NCBI GenBank assembly: GCA_942159475.1
Contig: OW804095.1
Span: 70,708,773 to 70,772,772, forward strand
Length of the DNA: 64,000 nt
Reading direction: 5' to 3'
From: Sthenelais limicola
Lineage: Eukaryota > Annelida > Polychaeta > Phyllodocida > Sigalionidae
Part shown: positions 12,650 through 24,400 of the stretch, piece after piece
Layout of the letters: each line of letters begins with the position of its first letter
Numbering within the stretch: position 1 is the first letter of the stretch
Notes under the pieces: model-generated
Database searches by the model: none
Told to the model about the DNA's origin: nothing
The model's input: the letters and a program-made list of their open reading frames with translations, nothing else
Program-made: the position numbers and the translations under genes

Positions 12650-15069
12650 TTATTGTTGATAGTTGTGTAGCAATGGGAAGAAAACATAACTGACAGGTAA
12701 CATAAGAGCTGGTTGGTTTAGTTTTGAAAAAGACAGCGTCACTGTTTGTGTGTGTGACAAAGATGGAACGTGTCTGATGTCCAAAACACTTGAATTTATT
12801 GGGATTGTGTACCAGTCACATGTTCTTTCCTTCTTTATTTCCTGACACTTTGCTTCCTGGTTTGGGAGTATTTCTTGAACTATAGCAAAGTTGCCATTGG
12901 GTAGTAAATAAACGCTATCCCGCGTCTTTGATGTTGGTACTTTGTTATTTGCCTTTTGGAAGAATCTATATTTATTGAGGTGCCATCTTTCATCAAGTCT
13001 TTTAACCCATTCAGGGCGGGGGCAGTTTACACATATTTTTGCCTGGTTCCAGCATTTACATATGTCAGTTATGACGTCATCATTATTGTCTCCATGACAA
13101 CACACCTATAAAAATATTTCTAATGTGTTTGTATACATATATTTCAAATTTCATCAAAATCCGTTCATTTTTCATTAAGTTATGCCCCCTTCAATTTATA
13201 TAAAAAATTGATGCCTTGAGGCATCACCCCGTCCCCTGGGCCAAATTATGTGTGATGCCTTGAGGCATCAGCCCGTCCACTAAGCCATTTTGATGTTGAT
13301 GCCTTGAGGCATCAGCCCGCCCTCAATGGGTTAACTATCTGTCGGATAGGGCTCACAGAGCCATGCACCAATGATTTAAGGTGTCCAAGATAACTCTCAA
13401 ATGGGAATGCTGATAGCTGATCAAGGGGCAACTTATGATTTAAGACATCATCAGCCATGTGCATTAAGCTATGCACATTATAGGTAATAAATTCTGGCCC
13501 ATACAGTTGGACTGCCTTCTCTACAAAGCATTTCAAAAGTGCTTTTGCATACTTAACTCTTTCCTCATTCTTTATCATTTCTTCTGATAAAAGAATACGC
13601 ATTGCTGTACACAGTGTGACCATGTGCTCATATTGGTCTTTTCTGATAACATCCCTTAGTGCAATAATACCCCCATACAAAAGGAAGAACCTGAATTCAG
13701 ACGCTTTCCAATGCTCAAGTTCATCTAGTCCCCTCGGCCGTCTTTGGAAGCATGATGGCACATATTGCCGCATATGTACCAAGCTTGCTGTCACTGCACT
13801 CCAACCAACTGTGCCAATTTTATGTGGGCCCTTCTTCCAACAACGAATTAGCCTGCGCAAAACTCCTAAACACACTAGGTGCATATAATCGAGGATAAAA
13901 TCCTCGATCATATTAATACGCAACTCTGGATCTGCAAATGGGGATAAACCATTTTGATGCTCATCATACATGATTTCCTTAAATTTCTCATCTGTCCGTA
14001 AAGGGTCATTTGTATTAATCAGACGAACAGAACCTATGAACTCCCCTTTAACTTCGCAATGTTGACAGCTGTGATATCCTGTGTGGCCTGTTATACTTTT
14101 AAGAAATGCATGTGCTGGAGTATCACACACAAAGGCTCGAATTTTAATATTGTAAACCTCACCTGAGTGAGTTAGGCCATGTTCATGAAGTTCTTTAACT
14201 TCTTGGATAAAATCATGTGCATAGTCAGCAATACTGTTGGGCTTAGAGTATCCCAACCATTGTGAGACAGCAAAGGGTGGGCCACCATTTATATTGGCCA
14301 ATATTGGCCATAGCTGCTGGCCACTACTGCGATTCATAGGAATTCCATCTACATTAACAAGAATATTGAAGACATTATTTTCTGGCTTTTTATGCTCTAA
14401 ATATTGAAGGAGAGCTCGTCTTATAGACAAATATACATATTCACCCCCACATACCTCCTTCACATCGACAGTACCCATGGTATGTTTAAGTGTTCGGGCA
14501 TCCCTAGGTATAAATGGTAACCTTTTGTTTAATATTTATAACAGATCAGTCACAACCGTTCTTCCTACATTATTGCTGACAGCCCAATCAGCAAGGTCAG
14601 TACAAAAAGCACGTTGATAATGCCAATACTGAAGAATTTCGTACCAATCATTATGTTCAATATTGTCATTGATTGGATCAAAAAATACATCTGTATCAGA
14701 GTCATTTTCTGAAACTGTATCCCCCAAAATTTCATGATCCATTGGATCATTTTCCCTTGACACATTTGGATCATTTTCAGCTAACACATTTGGATCATTT
14801 TCAGCTAACACATTTGTAACACTGTCAGTGGCAACATTTAGATCTGGTATGTTTTCTTCAGGAACTACACATTCACTTTCCTGCATCTGACGTATATATT
14901 TTTTAGTTCTGCGCAACTTCCGCGCATACTGTGCCCTTGAATGCCGCCCCATATCTGGATGGTAGATGGAATAAGATGACATGTCGACATCATAATTAAT
15001 GTTTTTCTGGAAGATAGTTAAGGCCAAGTGTGAGGACAGCGCGTGGGGTGCTATAGAACATAAACACAC
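12650..15069 (-). pseudogene. DNA-transposon transposase, interrupted
   Basis: Open frames 14536-15069 and 13312-14478 are in the same minus-strand frame, separated only by one TAA at 14536-14538. Reading across it gives continuous family-like sequence (TDLL, stop, ILNKRLPF ... ARTLKHT). Translation probably starts at the ATG at 14982 (MSSYSIYHPDMGRHSR) rather than 15069. The N-terminus has a basic stretch (ARKLRRTKKYIR) then an acidic region with repeated AENDPNV units. The 388-residue core has a zinc-finger-like YHSCQHCEVKG, IEDFILDYMHLVCLGVLRRL and FPFESYLGHLKSLVH, typical of large animal transposase-like proteins of the EnSpm/Tnp2 type (inference). The frame then stops in a hairpin repeat. 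The C-terminal part resumes at 12650-13105 (DSVYLLPNGNFAIVQEILP). Two lesions make it non-functional, unless the repeat lies within an intron. Confidence 0.65.
13200..13335. repeat. Three tandem hairpin units inside the transposase
   Basis: Three units of about 45 bp each carry the inverted repeat TGATGCC-TTGA-GGCATCA (7-bp stem, 4-nt loop) followed by CCCCGTCC or GCCCGYCC. They lie between the transposase core and its C-terminal piece, and the core frame terminates inside them. A related single copy with the same flank (GAGGCATCAGCCCGCCCTCA) lies near 16873. Confidence 0.75.
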
Positions 15070-17920
15070 ACTTATAGCACCCCGCCCCCGTTTTCATGGT
15101 TATACTTTAATTATAATGAGTAATGGTCATCTTGCTTTTAAAAGAAGAAATTGGTCATCACCAGTTAGAAATTATTTGATCTTATGGATCTTATCTGGGT
15201 ATCACCAAGGTCCTAACGTAGTAATACACATAATAATACATTTATGTACGGGCGCGGCAATCCAGCCTTATAGTAATTGCGATTGAGGGGTTTCATGCCC
15301 ACTCGTTGCAGCAATGCACGCGTTGACAAATTCTGCGGCCACGTGACTACGATCTATTGAAACATCTGAACTACTGAAATGTTTAGGCACGCGCGTTGGA
15401 GAAGATAACCTAAAGCCCAAATACAAGAGGGCTCAGATATAGAATACTAATCCTTGCATAATCCTATCTAGATACATAGAAACATACAAATATAAATATA
15501 TAGATTCATAATTCAATGCCAATCAGTCAAAATGCCCACTTTACCGACTTTTTCATGCCCAGCAAAGACCCTAAATTAATAAGCATCTTTTGGCAAACTA
15601 TTTGAACGTGATCTGTCTTAGTTTAATAGTTCTCCAGAAAGATGCTTGGTTAGTAGCGTCTCTGAACTCACCCAGGCAACATGGAGGAGACGTTCTGCCT
15701 TCCCGCAAGAATCGTGCTGATCATTCGAATAAATTCACACACAAACATGATCATTTACCGGTGCTCACAAGGCCGACTACACAGAGTTGTCAGACCGATC
15801 GTGTAGAGGGTTGGTAGAGTTATAATGATCATGTTGCTTAGTATTAAGAAGTTTCAGTTCTTGATCAGTTTCTGAGAAATGATTTCACCGGTACCGTAAG
15901 CGTAAGTAACCGTAAGTTCACCTAACTTTCCCCACGTGCAGGAAGTCTGACGTAAGCATGCACGCTTGCACGTAGACAGAAGGGCAAATTAATTCAGGTC
16001 GATCGCCAATGAATGAGATGTTGTTGAAATATCATTTGTTCAACATCTAGTGCCTGAACAACATGTTGCCTGAACAACATGTTTTAACTTTGATCATTTT
16101 AATAAGCCATGAACCATTTCTAAAGTACTTGTGTGACTCTGAGTATTTTGGATTTTGGATGGGCGGCCAGTGCACGTGCTCCGGATATCAAATGGGGCGC
16201 TAACCTTTTTGGTGATAACTGACTGATGTGAATGATGTTAATAAGACCATGCAATTAAGATATATACTTGAGGATGGTGAAGCTTGTGAAAATAAACACT
16301 TTGATGTAATTATTATTGTTTAAATATAAACTTAAAGATACTGCCATCGATATAGCGGCTACCACCCAGTTAATTAATAAGTCCAAAAGAAATAGCCTCA
16401 AATCGATCGGTACTACCACCCAGTTAATTAATAATTCCAAAAGAAATAGCCTCAAATCGATCGGTATACGAAGCCTTGGTTAGAAGAGAAGCTGGGGCAA
16501 CATGTGCATGATCTCCATGATCAAAGCATTATTTTCACAGACCTTGGTTACACACAATTAAACAACTATTCTTTTCTGATACCAAACTTATATTGGGTTA
16601 ACAATAATATGAATTGATGTACACATCAGTAGGCCCTATATACAGGTCTATCGATAAGCACATGTCCTCAGCTAGCACGTTTCAATCCATAGCGCTCTAT
16701 TTCCCTTTTCGCAATGCGCAAAACCTAACGTTTTTACTGCGCAAAATCAGCATCAACACACAAACCATAACAACACAATGTAACAACATCAGAGAGAAAC
16801 ATTTCTTACCGGGATATCTTGAGTTAGAGGTTGTTGTAGTTGGGTGATTTCTCGTGGCATCAGTGGCATTTCTTGAGGCATCAGCCCGCCCTCAATGGGT
16901 TAATATTGTTTGATACGTAGAAGGGCTAGGGCAAGTCGAGTCATATGCAGGGGCACAGCTATAGCTGGGCGATGTTTGCAGCAATGACCGAGTGCGTATG
17001 TGATCCAAACATACAACTGGTTAAATGAAATTAGGTCTTCGATTGACATTTTACTGTTCTTATTTTCTATATTTGTATAAAAACAATGCCTATACATTTA
17101 TTTGGCAGACTGACAACTCCTGATACAAACATATATATGCACAATTAATATTCATGTGTGAATGGATATGCATGAATGTTAATTCAGCTCTTCATTATAA
17201 TCAATTCATAGTACATCTCATTTTTGTTTAAATTGAATAATTAGTGGTTTCTGATATATATCACATCTTTCACAATTAGTGAGAGATCATATGCATGTGA
17301 TATTAAGTTAACTTGGTGGCCGGGTACGAATCGATGTACTAAAATTAATTCTTTAATTGCAATTAAATTACTATACTTCTGGTACATATATAGGGTTGGT
17401 GGATGTCTGAAGGTTTTCCATCTGCACCTACATAGATACTAGATGGAAGGATAGAGTGCAGCTGACATCGATTGATTAGAATAATTTATATATCAAGACA
17501 TATACCCAGCTGTCGATCAATCAGGCAGGTTCCATGATCAAATTGATGTAACAATTTAATTCATATAGTATATATGCACCACCCCTTTTTAGTAAATAGA
17601 TATCATTTATGTAGTCCAGAGCTATGTATACATCATGGTTTGTGATACATTAATTTATATACATATCGATCTATTCTCCCGGCCCGTCAAAGGATATAAA
17701 TTGCATGTGCACAGTGGCACTGTATGGTTGATGCATGTAGGTTGATGTTTTTATTGAAAATATGTTCACTGCAGGTATGTGAGTGAGTGTGATTGTTGTG
17801 TGTCATCATAATTATAATTAGGCCCAACGTTGACATTTTACATGGATAAATCATGATATATTGGCCATAAATGGAATTTTTCAAGTGGCTCCCTCTTATG
17901 TATAGTTAGTGTACTAGGCT
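15070..17920. other. Non-coding interior of the large transposon
   Basis: No ORF with domain character is present. The stretch holds the 54-bp duplication and a solo hairpin-repeat copy near 16869-16905. The remainder is AT-rich sequence. Regulatory sequence for the transposase could lie just above 15070, but I see no clear TATA or initiator. Confidence 0.4.
16361..16464. repeat. 54-bp tandem duplication
   Basis: Two near-identical copies begin ACCACCCAGTTAATTAATAA and end CTCAAATCGATCGG. They lie in the non-coding part of the large transposon between the transposase gene and the right subterminal array. Confidence 0.8.
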
Positions 17921-17924
17921 ATAA

Positions 17925-19127
17925 TGCGCAACAGTTGCGCAAAAAAACCGTTATAAACACCATCTATCTGGATATGTTTAATTTGATCAGTTCTAACTTG
18001 CATTTTAAGGTTTGATATTAGCCGGGTTTTTTTTAAAAAAACCATTTTTTTAACAAAAACAAATAAATGGCAATAATGACATATGCTAAACAAGCCCTCA
18101 ACACAGCAATATATATTGCTTAAATTATTTCATCTAATTATTTTCTGCAATAAATCTGCATTAATGAAGTGCGAATAATGCACACAAGGAAATACTATAA
18201 TTTTTCGCTGCTTCCATATATATTCTGTGGTGCAATGAATTAGCAATACTAGAACGCAAAACAAGCGCTGACGACAGCAATGCATTTTGCTTCTTTCATC
18301 AATAAGTTTTCCTGCAATATTTCTGCATTAATAAAGTGCAAATAATGCGCACAATAAAATGCTAATTGTTCGCTGTGTCCATATTATTCTATGGTGCAAT
18401 GAATTAGCAATACTAGAACGCAAAACAAGCGCTGACAACAGCAATATATATTGCTTATTTCATCTAAGTATTCCTGCAATAATTCTGCATTAATAAAGTG
18501 CAAATAATGCGCACAATAATATGCTAACTGTTCGCTGTGTCCATATTATTCTATGGTGCAATGAATTAGCAATACTAGAACGCAAAACAAGCGCTGACAA
18601 CAGCAATATATATTGCTTATTTCTTATCTAATTATTCCTGCAATAATTCTGCAATAATATAGTGCAACAAATGCGCAAAATGAAATGCAGATAGTTTGCT
18701 GTCTCCATATACATATGGAATGCAAAGAATTCGCAATACTGAAACGCAAAACAACCGCTACCAACAGCAAAATATTTTGCTGTATTCATAATTATGCGGG
18801 GTGAGATAATTCCGCAATAACAACACGCACAACAAGCGCTAACAACAGCAAAATATATTGCTGTAGTATGAAGTGCAATGGAACAGCAATAGTAACTCGC
18901 AAATCACCCGCAACGAACCGCAAAATATTTTGCTGTATTGAATACTGCCATGAATCAGCAATGTTTATGCGCAAAACTTCTGCGATAAAAAAAGGGCAAA
19001 CAATGGTGCTGGCAAAATTTCAGCAATATATTAGCAAAATATTTTGCATTGCGGTCATCGCTGTTTCTTTGCGGTTATATTGCAGAGCTCATTGCGGTAC
19101 ATTGCGGTCCTTGCCGGACGGGACGTT
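17925..19127. repeat. Right subterminal repeat array
   Basis: At least three copies of a ~163-bp unit start near 18230, 18394 and 18557. Each contains GTGCAATGAATTAGCAATAC and AACGCAAAACAAGCGCTGA. They degrade to the right into shorter GCAATA/TTGCGC words and end at TTGCGGTCCTTGCCGGACGG. Word composition matches the left array, and TGCGGTTATATT occurs in both. Confidence 0.7.
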
Positions 19128-19389
19128 CAATTCACCACGGACCATATTAACAGTACGTTTAAATATATCTAGTGGCATGTTTTTTTATAAATATGTTTAT
19201 TGCATTCCTGCAGGTGGGAGCACTGTGTACGTTTAAATATATCTAGGACAATAAAACAATATAATATTATTATCACAAAATTTACACATATAATTAAATA
19301 TAAGCACTTTTAATTAAATATTATGCATTTTCAGTTGAGCAAAATTTAAAGTTCTGAAACTATGACTTGACATTGCACACAAATAGTTG

Positions 19390-19580
19390 ATATGGAGAAT
19401 TCGTTTCCTTTGGAAACGCAGAATATATATACATTAAGTTAAACTTATTATAAAGTTAAATAAACAAGAGTTGATTAATTTGCGCACAAATAATTGAAAC
19501 GGAGAATTCGTTTCCTATGGAAACGCAGAATATATACATCAAGTTAAACTGATTATAAACTTAAACAGAAAAATAGTTGA
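19390..19580. repeat. Two copies of a ~110-bp AT-rich repeat
   Basis: Each copy contains GAGAATTCGTTTCC and GGAAACGCAGAATATAT, with the small palindrome CGTTTCC-WW-GGAAACG, followed by AAGTTAAACT and GTTGATTAA. It lies just outside the right end of the large transposon. Confidence 0.7.
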
Positions 19581-19639
19581 TTAAATCATTGATTAACTTA
19601 ATAAACTTATAACTTGTTCTCATTTCTTTCAACGCAACT

Positions 19640-22600
19640 TTTTAATCTTAACATAATCTTGTATTTCATTCATGTTCGTATTTGAATAATTATAAATTTA
19701 TTGGGAAATATCCTGAATATTATTTCTGTGTCGTATTCGATGATTTCAGCCTCAGAATATTGCATTCGTTTCTGCGCAAATCATGCAATACGGTATTCAC
19801 GCTCTTCCAACCAACTCGATCGTTAGCTATTCTGTATATGATATATTAATATAACACCCTTTCACACTACAAACCAAATTCTAAAAATGGTGTTGAAAAG
19901 TGCATCATTGCATTTGGAACAATTAATTCAGTTCTGTTCACACAACCTTCTGTAGATATCAAATTAAATTGCTGGCAAATGCCCCAAATCTATTTTTTCT
20001 TTTGTTGTTCAAAATCTTTATTCAGGTACTGTTGTTTTTACATCTGTGTCATATTTACAAATTCAATTAACAACTGCGGGTCACCGTGCGGTGCTCTTCC
20101 GCAGCTACCTTACATTCGGCCGACCAGAGGGAAAAGTACAAAATTAGGAAAACAAATATATAGTACACAAATGCAAGATACCTTAGTACCAAGTGAGCTT
20201 ATAGCTACCATTTACCTAAATGGGGAACCTTTATCCTAGATTAAAGTATTTTCTTGCAACCAATTAAAGCAGGGAAATAAGTCTTTCTAACCAAAACAAC
20301 CCAAAAGATGTATTTCTATTGTTAAAAAAACTATTCTTACATTGACCCCCCCCCCGCTACCTTATAGTTTTCAGCTAGCTATATAAATAGGAACACAACT
20401 AATTATTTTTTTGATCCTATATATGCGGATTCGAGAATTCGCTTCGCTTTGGATTCAGTTTTTAAGCGTGACATTTAAGTATGACTTTGCTCCATGTGCC
20501 CCCACACCCGCCTTGTATTCGGGCACATGTATGGAGCCTCACACTTTCACGTGTTTCATTTATTCTTAAAGTGGCTACATATTGGTAAGGACATTAATAT
20601 CGTATCAATATCCGAACAATCAATTATAGAGGCTGCAGAGCCATCACGAGCTTCGAAATGCCATGGGTATCATCCAGCTGTGGTTGACCGATTTGACGCG
20701 CATCTAATAATTATAATCATTGTTCGAAAGTAGGCATGTCATGTATCAATTACATGTATCCATCGTCTGTGTCTTCGTCACAAAACTATTTAATTGGGAA
20801 ACCAGGATTAATGAATCAAGTGATATATAATTTCACATTAATGTTCTATTATTAATCAATGATCGGTAGCATTTTGACGTCTGCAGCAGGTCAGATTGCT
20901 TCCGATAGTTTGCTTCTATAGCCGATGTGTTGGCTCTAATACCGTATCTCTGTTATCGATCGCTATATATATGTCCGCATATACTATATAGAACTAATTC
21001 TCCCATGAAATTATTATAATTTGGGATGCTAGTTTTCTTTCACTATTGTTTTTTTTTTGTATCTCACGTTCAGGCACACATGAGAAGCGTGTGAAGCGGC
21101 TGGGTAACGGGCTTGGAGTGATATTTGGTATGGTGGAATGGAATGGAATGCTCCCGACCCAATATACGCGGTAATGTATCACCTTCACGTATTTATTTTT
21201 ACCTGTAGACGTTATTGTCTATATTTAAAAATAGACTTTCCAACATTCAAGGCTACAGTCTCATATAGGCGTTTGTCAGTTATCTGCCAGGGATATTCAG
21301 GTTAATGCCGCTATGGGAAATGGGCCATCCACGTCATTGAGTGATGATAATGAGTATCCGTGTAGGGATATTGTCATCCATTTTTGTGCGTTCTTATAAT
21401 ATGTTAATTGTTGGAAATAAGTTTTATGGTTGAAGAACTGGGTGAATATTGAATATAGTCACGTCTGCGATTTGCTCGGATATAACTGACATTTGTCATT
21501 TAATACTGGATAGGGGAAGGGAAAGCGATTGCCCTCCCAACCTAAAGTTGTTGCTATTCCTGTTTTAATATAGCCATCCTACGCGGGAATAGCCTATGTC
21601 CATGTTTCGCTTGATAACCTGAACATTAAGAGGAAGTTAAAATTAATGTATCAGAACCAACACACTTTCTCCATGCGAAAGGAAAGCGGCAACCCTCGCT
21701 TCCTATAAAGTTGCTGCTGTTTTAATATATTCGTCATATAGGCGTGAATGGAGATTCGTTGTTTCTCTTGATGAAGTGATCCTTAAGAGGAGCTTATATT
21801 GAGAATACATTCTGGGTACAATGTCATATTGGTTCATTGACGTGCATGAGTGAGTAATATAGGAAAATGATTAAGCCATGTTTGACTGGAATGATATAGG
21901 ATTTTATAGGTTTTCATTTTTTATGCGTCGCCACTTCTGGTACCATATATATGTGTAAACTGCTGAAAATGAGCATCTTTGGTTGAAATATTTTGATTCA
22001 AACTCAAGAAATTAAAAATTAATGGGTTAACAAAATTCCTTAGTTTGCTCCGACTCAGGGCCCAGAGGAAGACCACCATCGCAGTGATCTGGGGAGACGT
22101 TTACTTAAACTGATAATATTAAAATGTTTATTCTTATTCAAAAAAGTCTAACGTTGAGCCATTATCAACTTTAAGATGGGTATTAAAGTCAAGTTAGGAA
22201 GGAATCCTAACAACGATCGATGTAACTTCAAATAATCTATGAATCGGAGGATATTGTGGACAGCATAAGCAATAATGCGACTAAAATCATCAAACCAGAA
22301 AAACAACTCACGCAAATTAAGTGTCTCATATCCCGGGACTACTCACTTTAAAAGGTTTTTAAACTTATTTATTATTCCAGCGGTTTATTTATATCAGATG
22401 TAGTGCGAAATGCAGGGCAATATATGTCTACTGTTAATACGCAGAACAAATTAGTGCAGCTAACCTATACGCGGTACTCCCCCGCTGAGATATTATTATA
22501 GGATAGTACTCGCATCATAACATCGCATACATCCTCCAATACTATAGTATAATTAGCGCAACAATCGGATACAGTGCATATAAATACAGACCACCATGTC

Positions 22601-23270
22601 AGTTTAGTATAAGTCATTTATAATTAATGACAGCAGCCGGGACTGCATACCGAGTTCTGCCAAAATATTGAGTAAAGGATCATGACTTATTTATTGTTGT
22701 TTATACATAAAAACAATACGTTTACGTAGAAATTGGAAAGCGTCAAATTTGCCTCTGGACCTCACCCACGGAGATAAGGAAAGTAAGGAAAATGGTTCCG
22801 CGTTCAACCAGCGTTTCCAGTTGCATCCTGATGTTTTGATTTCCTGCAAATGTCGAGGGATAATCAAATGGAAAATTATAATATTTATTGTCATTTATTA
22901 TATTGGGGTAACGTAACATAATTTCAGCCGCCTACACTTACCATTATAGTAAAACATACATTAAAAGTTGGATACCGTTCGTCGATTACTGTACATTACT
23001 GATACAACCATACACAGCTTAATTTCCTCAATATTCCGGCAAGTAATAATCCTCTTTGGATTTAAATGTATTTTTGGAAATTATAGACTTGCTGCGTGTT
23101 TTAGCGTAACCCTTGTATATGTGGCTGTATTCTTGTATCAATTGTTTTCTTAGTTGGTATTTCACCAAACAAAGAATTTCTTTTTTCTCATTCAGCGATC
23201 GTACAGGTTAGGTCCCAAAGCCTCGTCTACGTATTAGCCACCAGAAAACTACCACAAATTAGGACAAAAA
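19640..23270. other. Intergenic DNA with a diverged tandem duplication
   Basis: No exon can be supported. At about 21510-21830 two diverged copies of a ~170-bp segment occur, sharing GAAAGCG-TTGCCCTC-like starts, AAAGTTG(T/C)TGCT, GTTTTAATATA and CTTAAGAGGA-like ends. Elsewhere only unremarkable AT-rich sequence is visible. Confidence 0.4.
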
Positions 23271-24400
23271 CTGAAGAGGCAATATATTGTCTAATTTTCA
23301 GAGACTGGAGACAAAGACAAAATCAGACTTCAAGGACAATGACAATCTGACATACACACCCTTTGAGATTGTACTTGAAGCCGGGGATTTTATTGCAGAT
23401 TTTTGTCCTTATAGCTGTCCTTAGGCAGTTTTGTCTCGAAATGTTGAAGTTTTGTCTCTAAATTTATAATTTGGAGACAATTTTGCCATAGATTTAAATT
23501 TAACCTGGACAAACAAGTAAGTATCTAACGAAGTTGTATGGTCGTCGCTTTTAAATTGGGTATCCCGGGTAGTTATCTTTTGGTTGCTAGAGAGGTGAGT
23601 AGACTGAGGTTAGAAAAAAAAATCCCAAATAGTGATATTTGATTGGGTTTCACTAGCTTTCGGGCCTGTTTTGCCCTTCTTCAGGTGATGAGTTACATGC
23701 ATCTTTTTCGGTGAGGGGGGGGGGGGGGGGGGGTGAGCTAAGGTGCAATATGATGTAGTATGAAGATTGACATGTTAACAGCTGTCTGCACCACATGGTG
23801 GTGGCTGGGCGCAGTGAATACAGATTAAGTTGTTTGTTAATTAATTATGGTTACATTTTTGAGGTTATATACAGTCATGGGTGATTTTAATTTTTTTTAT
23901 ACATATAATAGGATAGATAGGATGATTACTAAGTTGTTAGCGAATTAGATAATCAGGTGTTCATATAATCAGTCAGTTTGGGGTATATACCGGTAGGTAT
24001 CCTTTTTGTAGAGATCTTTTTCAAAGTTATCAGCCAGATTCTGGTCGATAACACGTATTAAATTGGTAATGTTGTTAAGTAATGCTGTTTTTTCAAAATG
24101 TCAGTGTTAGGTGGTGTTATGGTGCTGGCATCTTTTGAAATATTCAAAGTCTGGCATGCTTTGTTATTCGGGGCAATTAAGTCTTGGAGTCTCTGATTAA
24201 GTTGTGAGATGTTGCTGTCAGAGGAGAGGGAAAGGTCGTCGGATGATGAACAAGTAAGTAATTGGTGATGAGTATAGGTTTTTTGAAACTTTCGAGACTT
24301 TAGACAATGTCTGGGCACATTTTTTTATGAGCGCGATATTGTCTAGATCTGCTATAAATTGTCTCGTTTTAATTGTCTCTCCTTTATGTGTGCGCCTGCA
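23270..24400 (-). mobile_element. Degenerate repeat element with GAGACAA words and a hammerhead-like core
   Basis: The words GAGACAA/TTGTCTC recur near 23300, 23430, 23455, 23475, 24360 and 24378, and cluster at the two ends like subterminal motifs. A 19-G run lies at 23715-23733. On the minus strand, 23658-23684 reads CTGAAGA, GGGC, loop, GCCC, GAAA. A short minus-strand frame (24058-24318, 86 residues, Ser-rich) has no recognised domain. I regard the block as remains of one or more transposable elements and cannot name the class. Confidence 0.4.
23658..23684 (-). ncRNA. Hammerhead-ribozyme-like core motif
   Basis: The order CUGAAGA, then a GGGC/GCCC stem with a short loop, then GAAA matches the conserved core of hammerhead ribozymes (CUGANGA - stem II - GAAA). 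Such motifs are known in Penelope-like and other retroelements. Stems I and III are not clearly formed in the flanks. It may instead be a widely seen retroelement terminal motif without ribozyme activity. Confidence 0.3.

Larger units (their letters stand above)
6121..19127. mobile_element. Decayed ~13-kb DNA transposon with subterminal repeat arrays
   Basis: The left end reads AACATCCCG then GGGCAA and GCAAT. The reverse complement of the right end reads AACGTCCCG then CGGCAA and GCAAT, giving an imperfect terminal inverted repeat of about 30 bp. Inside each end lies about 0.7-1.2 kb of short repeats built from TGCGCAA, GCAATA and TTGCGG words, and both arrays contain TGCGGTTATATT. The centre carries two minus-strand genes, a transposase and a DUF4806-like companion. 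Such two-gene elements with subterminal arrays are reminiscent of the EnSpm/CACTA group and its relatives, but the ends are not CACTA and the superfamily is uncertain. I see no clean target-site duplication. A stop codon, frame breaks and nested insertions show the copy is inactive. Confidence 0.5.

Noticed and set aside
13200..13335. CRISPR-like array
   Set aside because: Only three short palindromic units with short, related spacers in a eukaryotic transposon. There is no leader or cas gene.
18868..19236. 122-residue plus-strand frame
   Set aside because: It lies in the right subterminal repeat array and its codons follow the repeat words.
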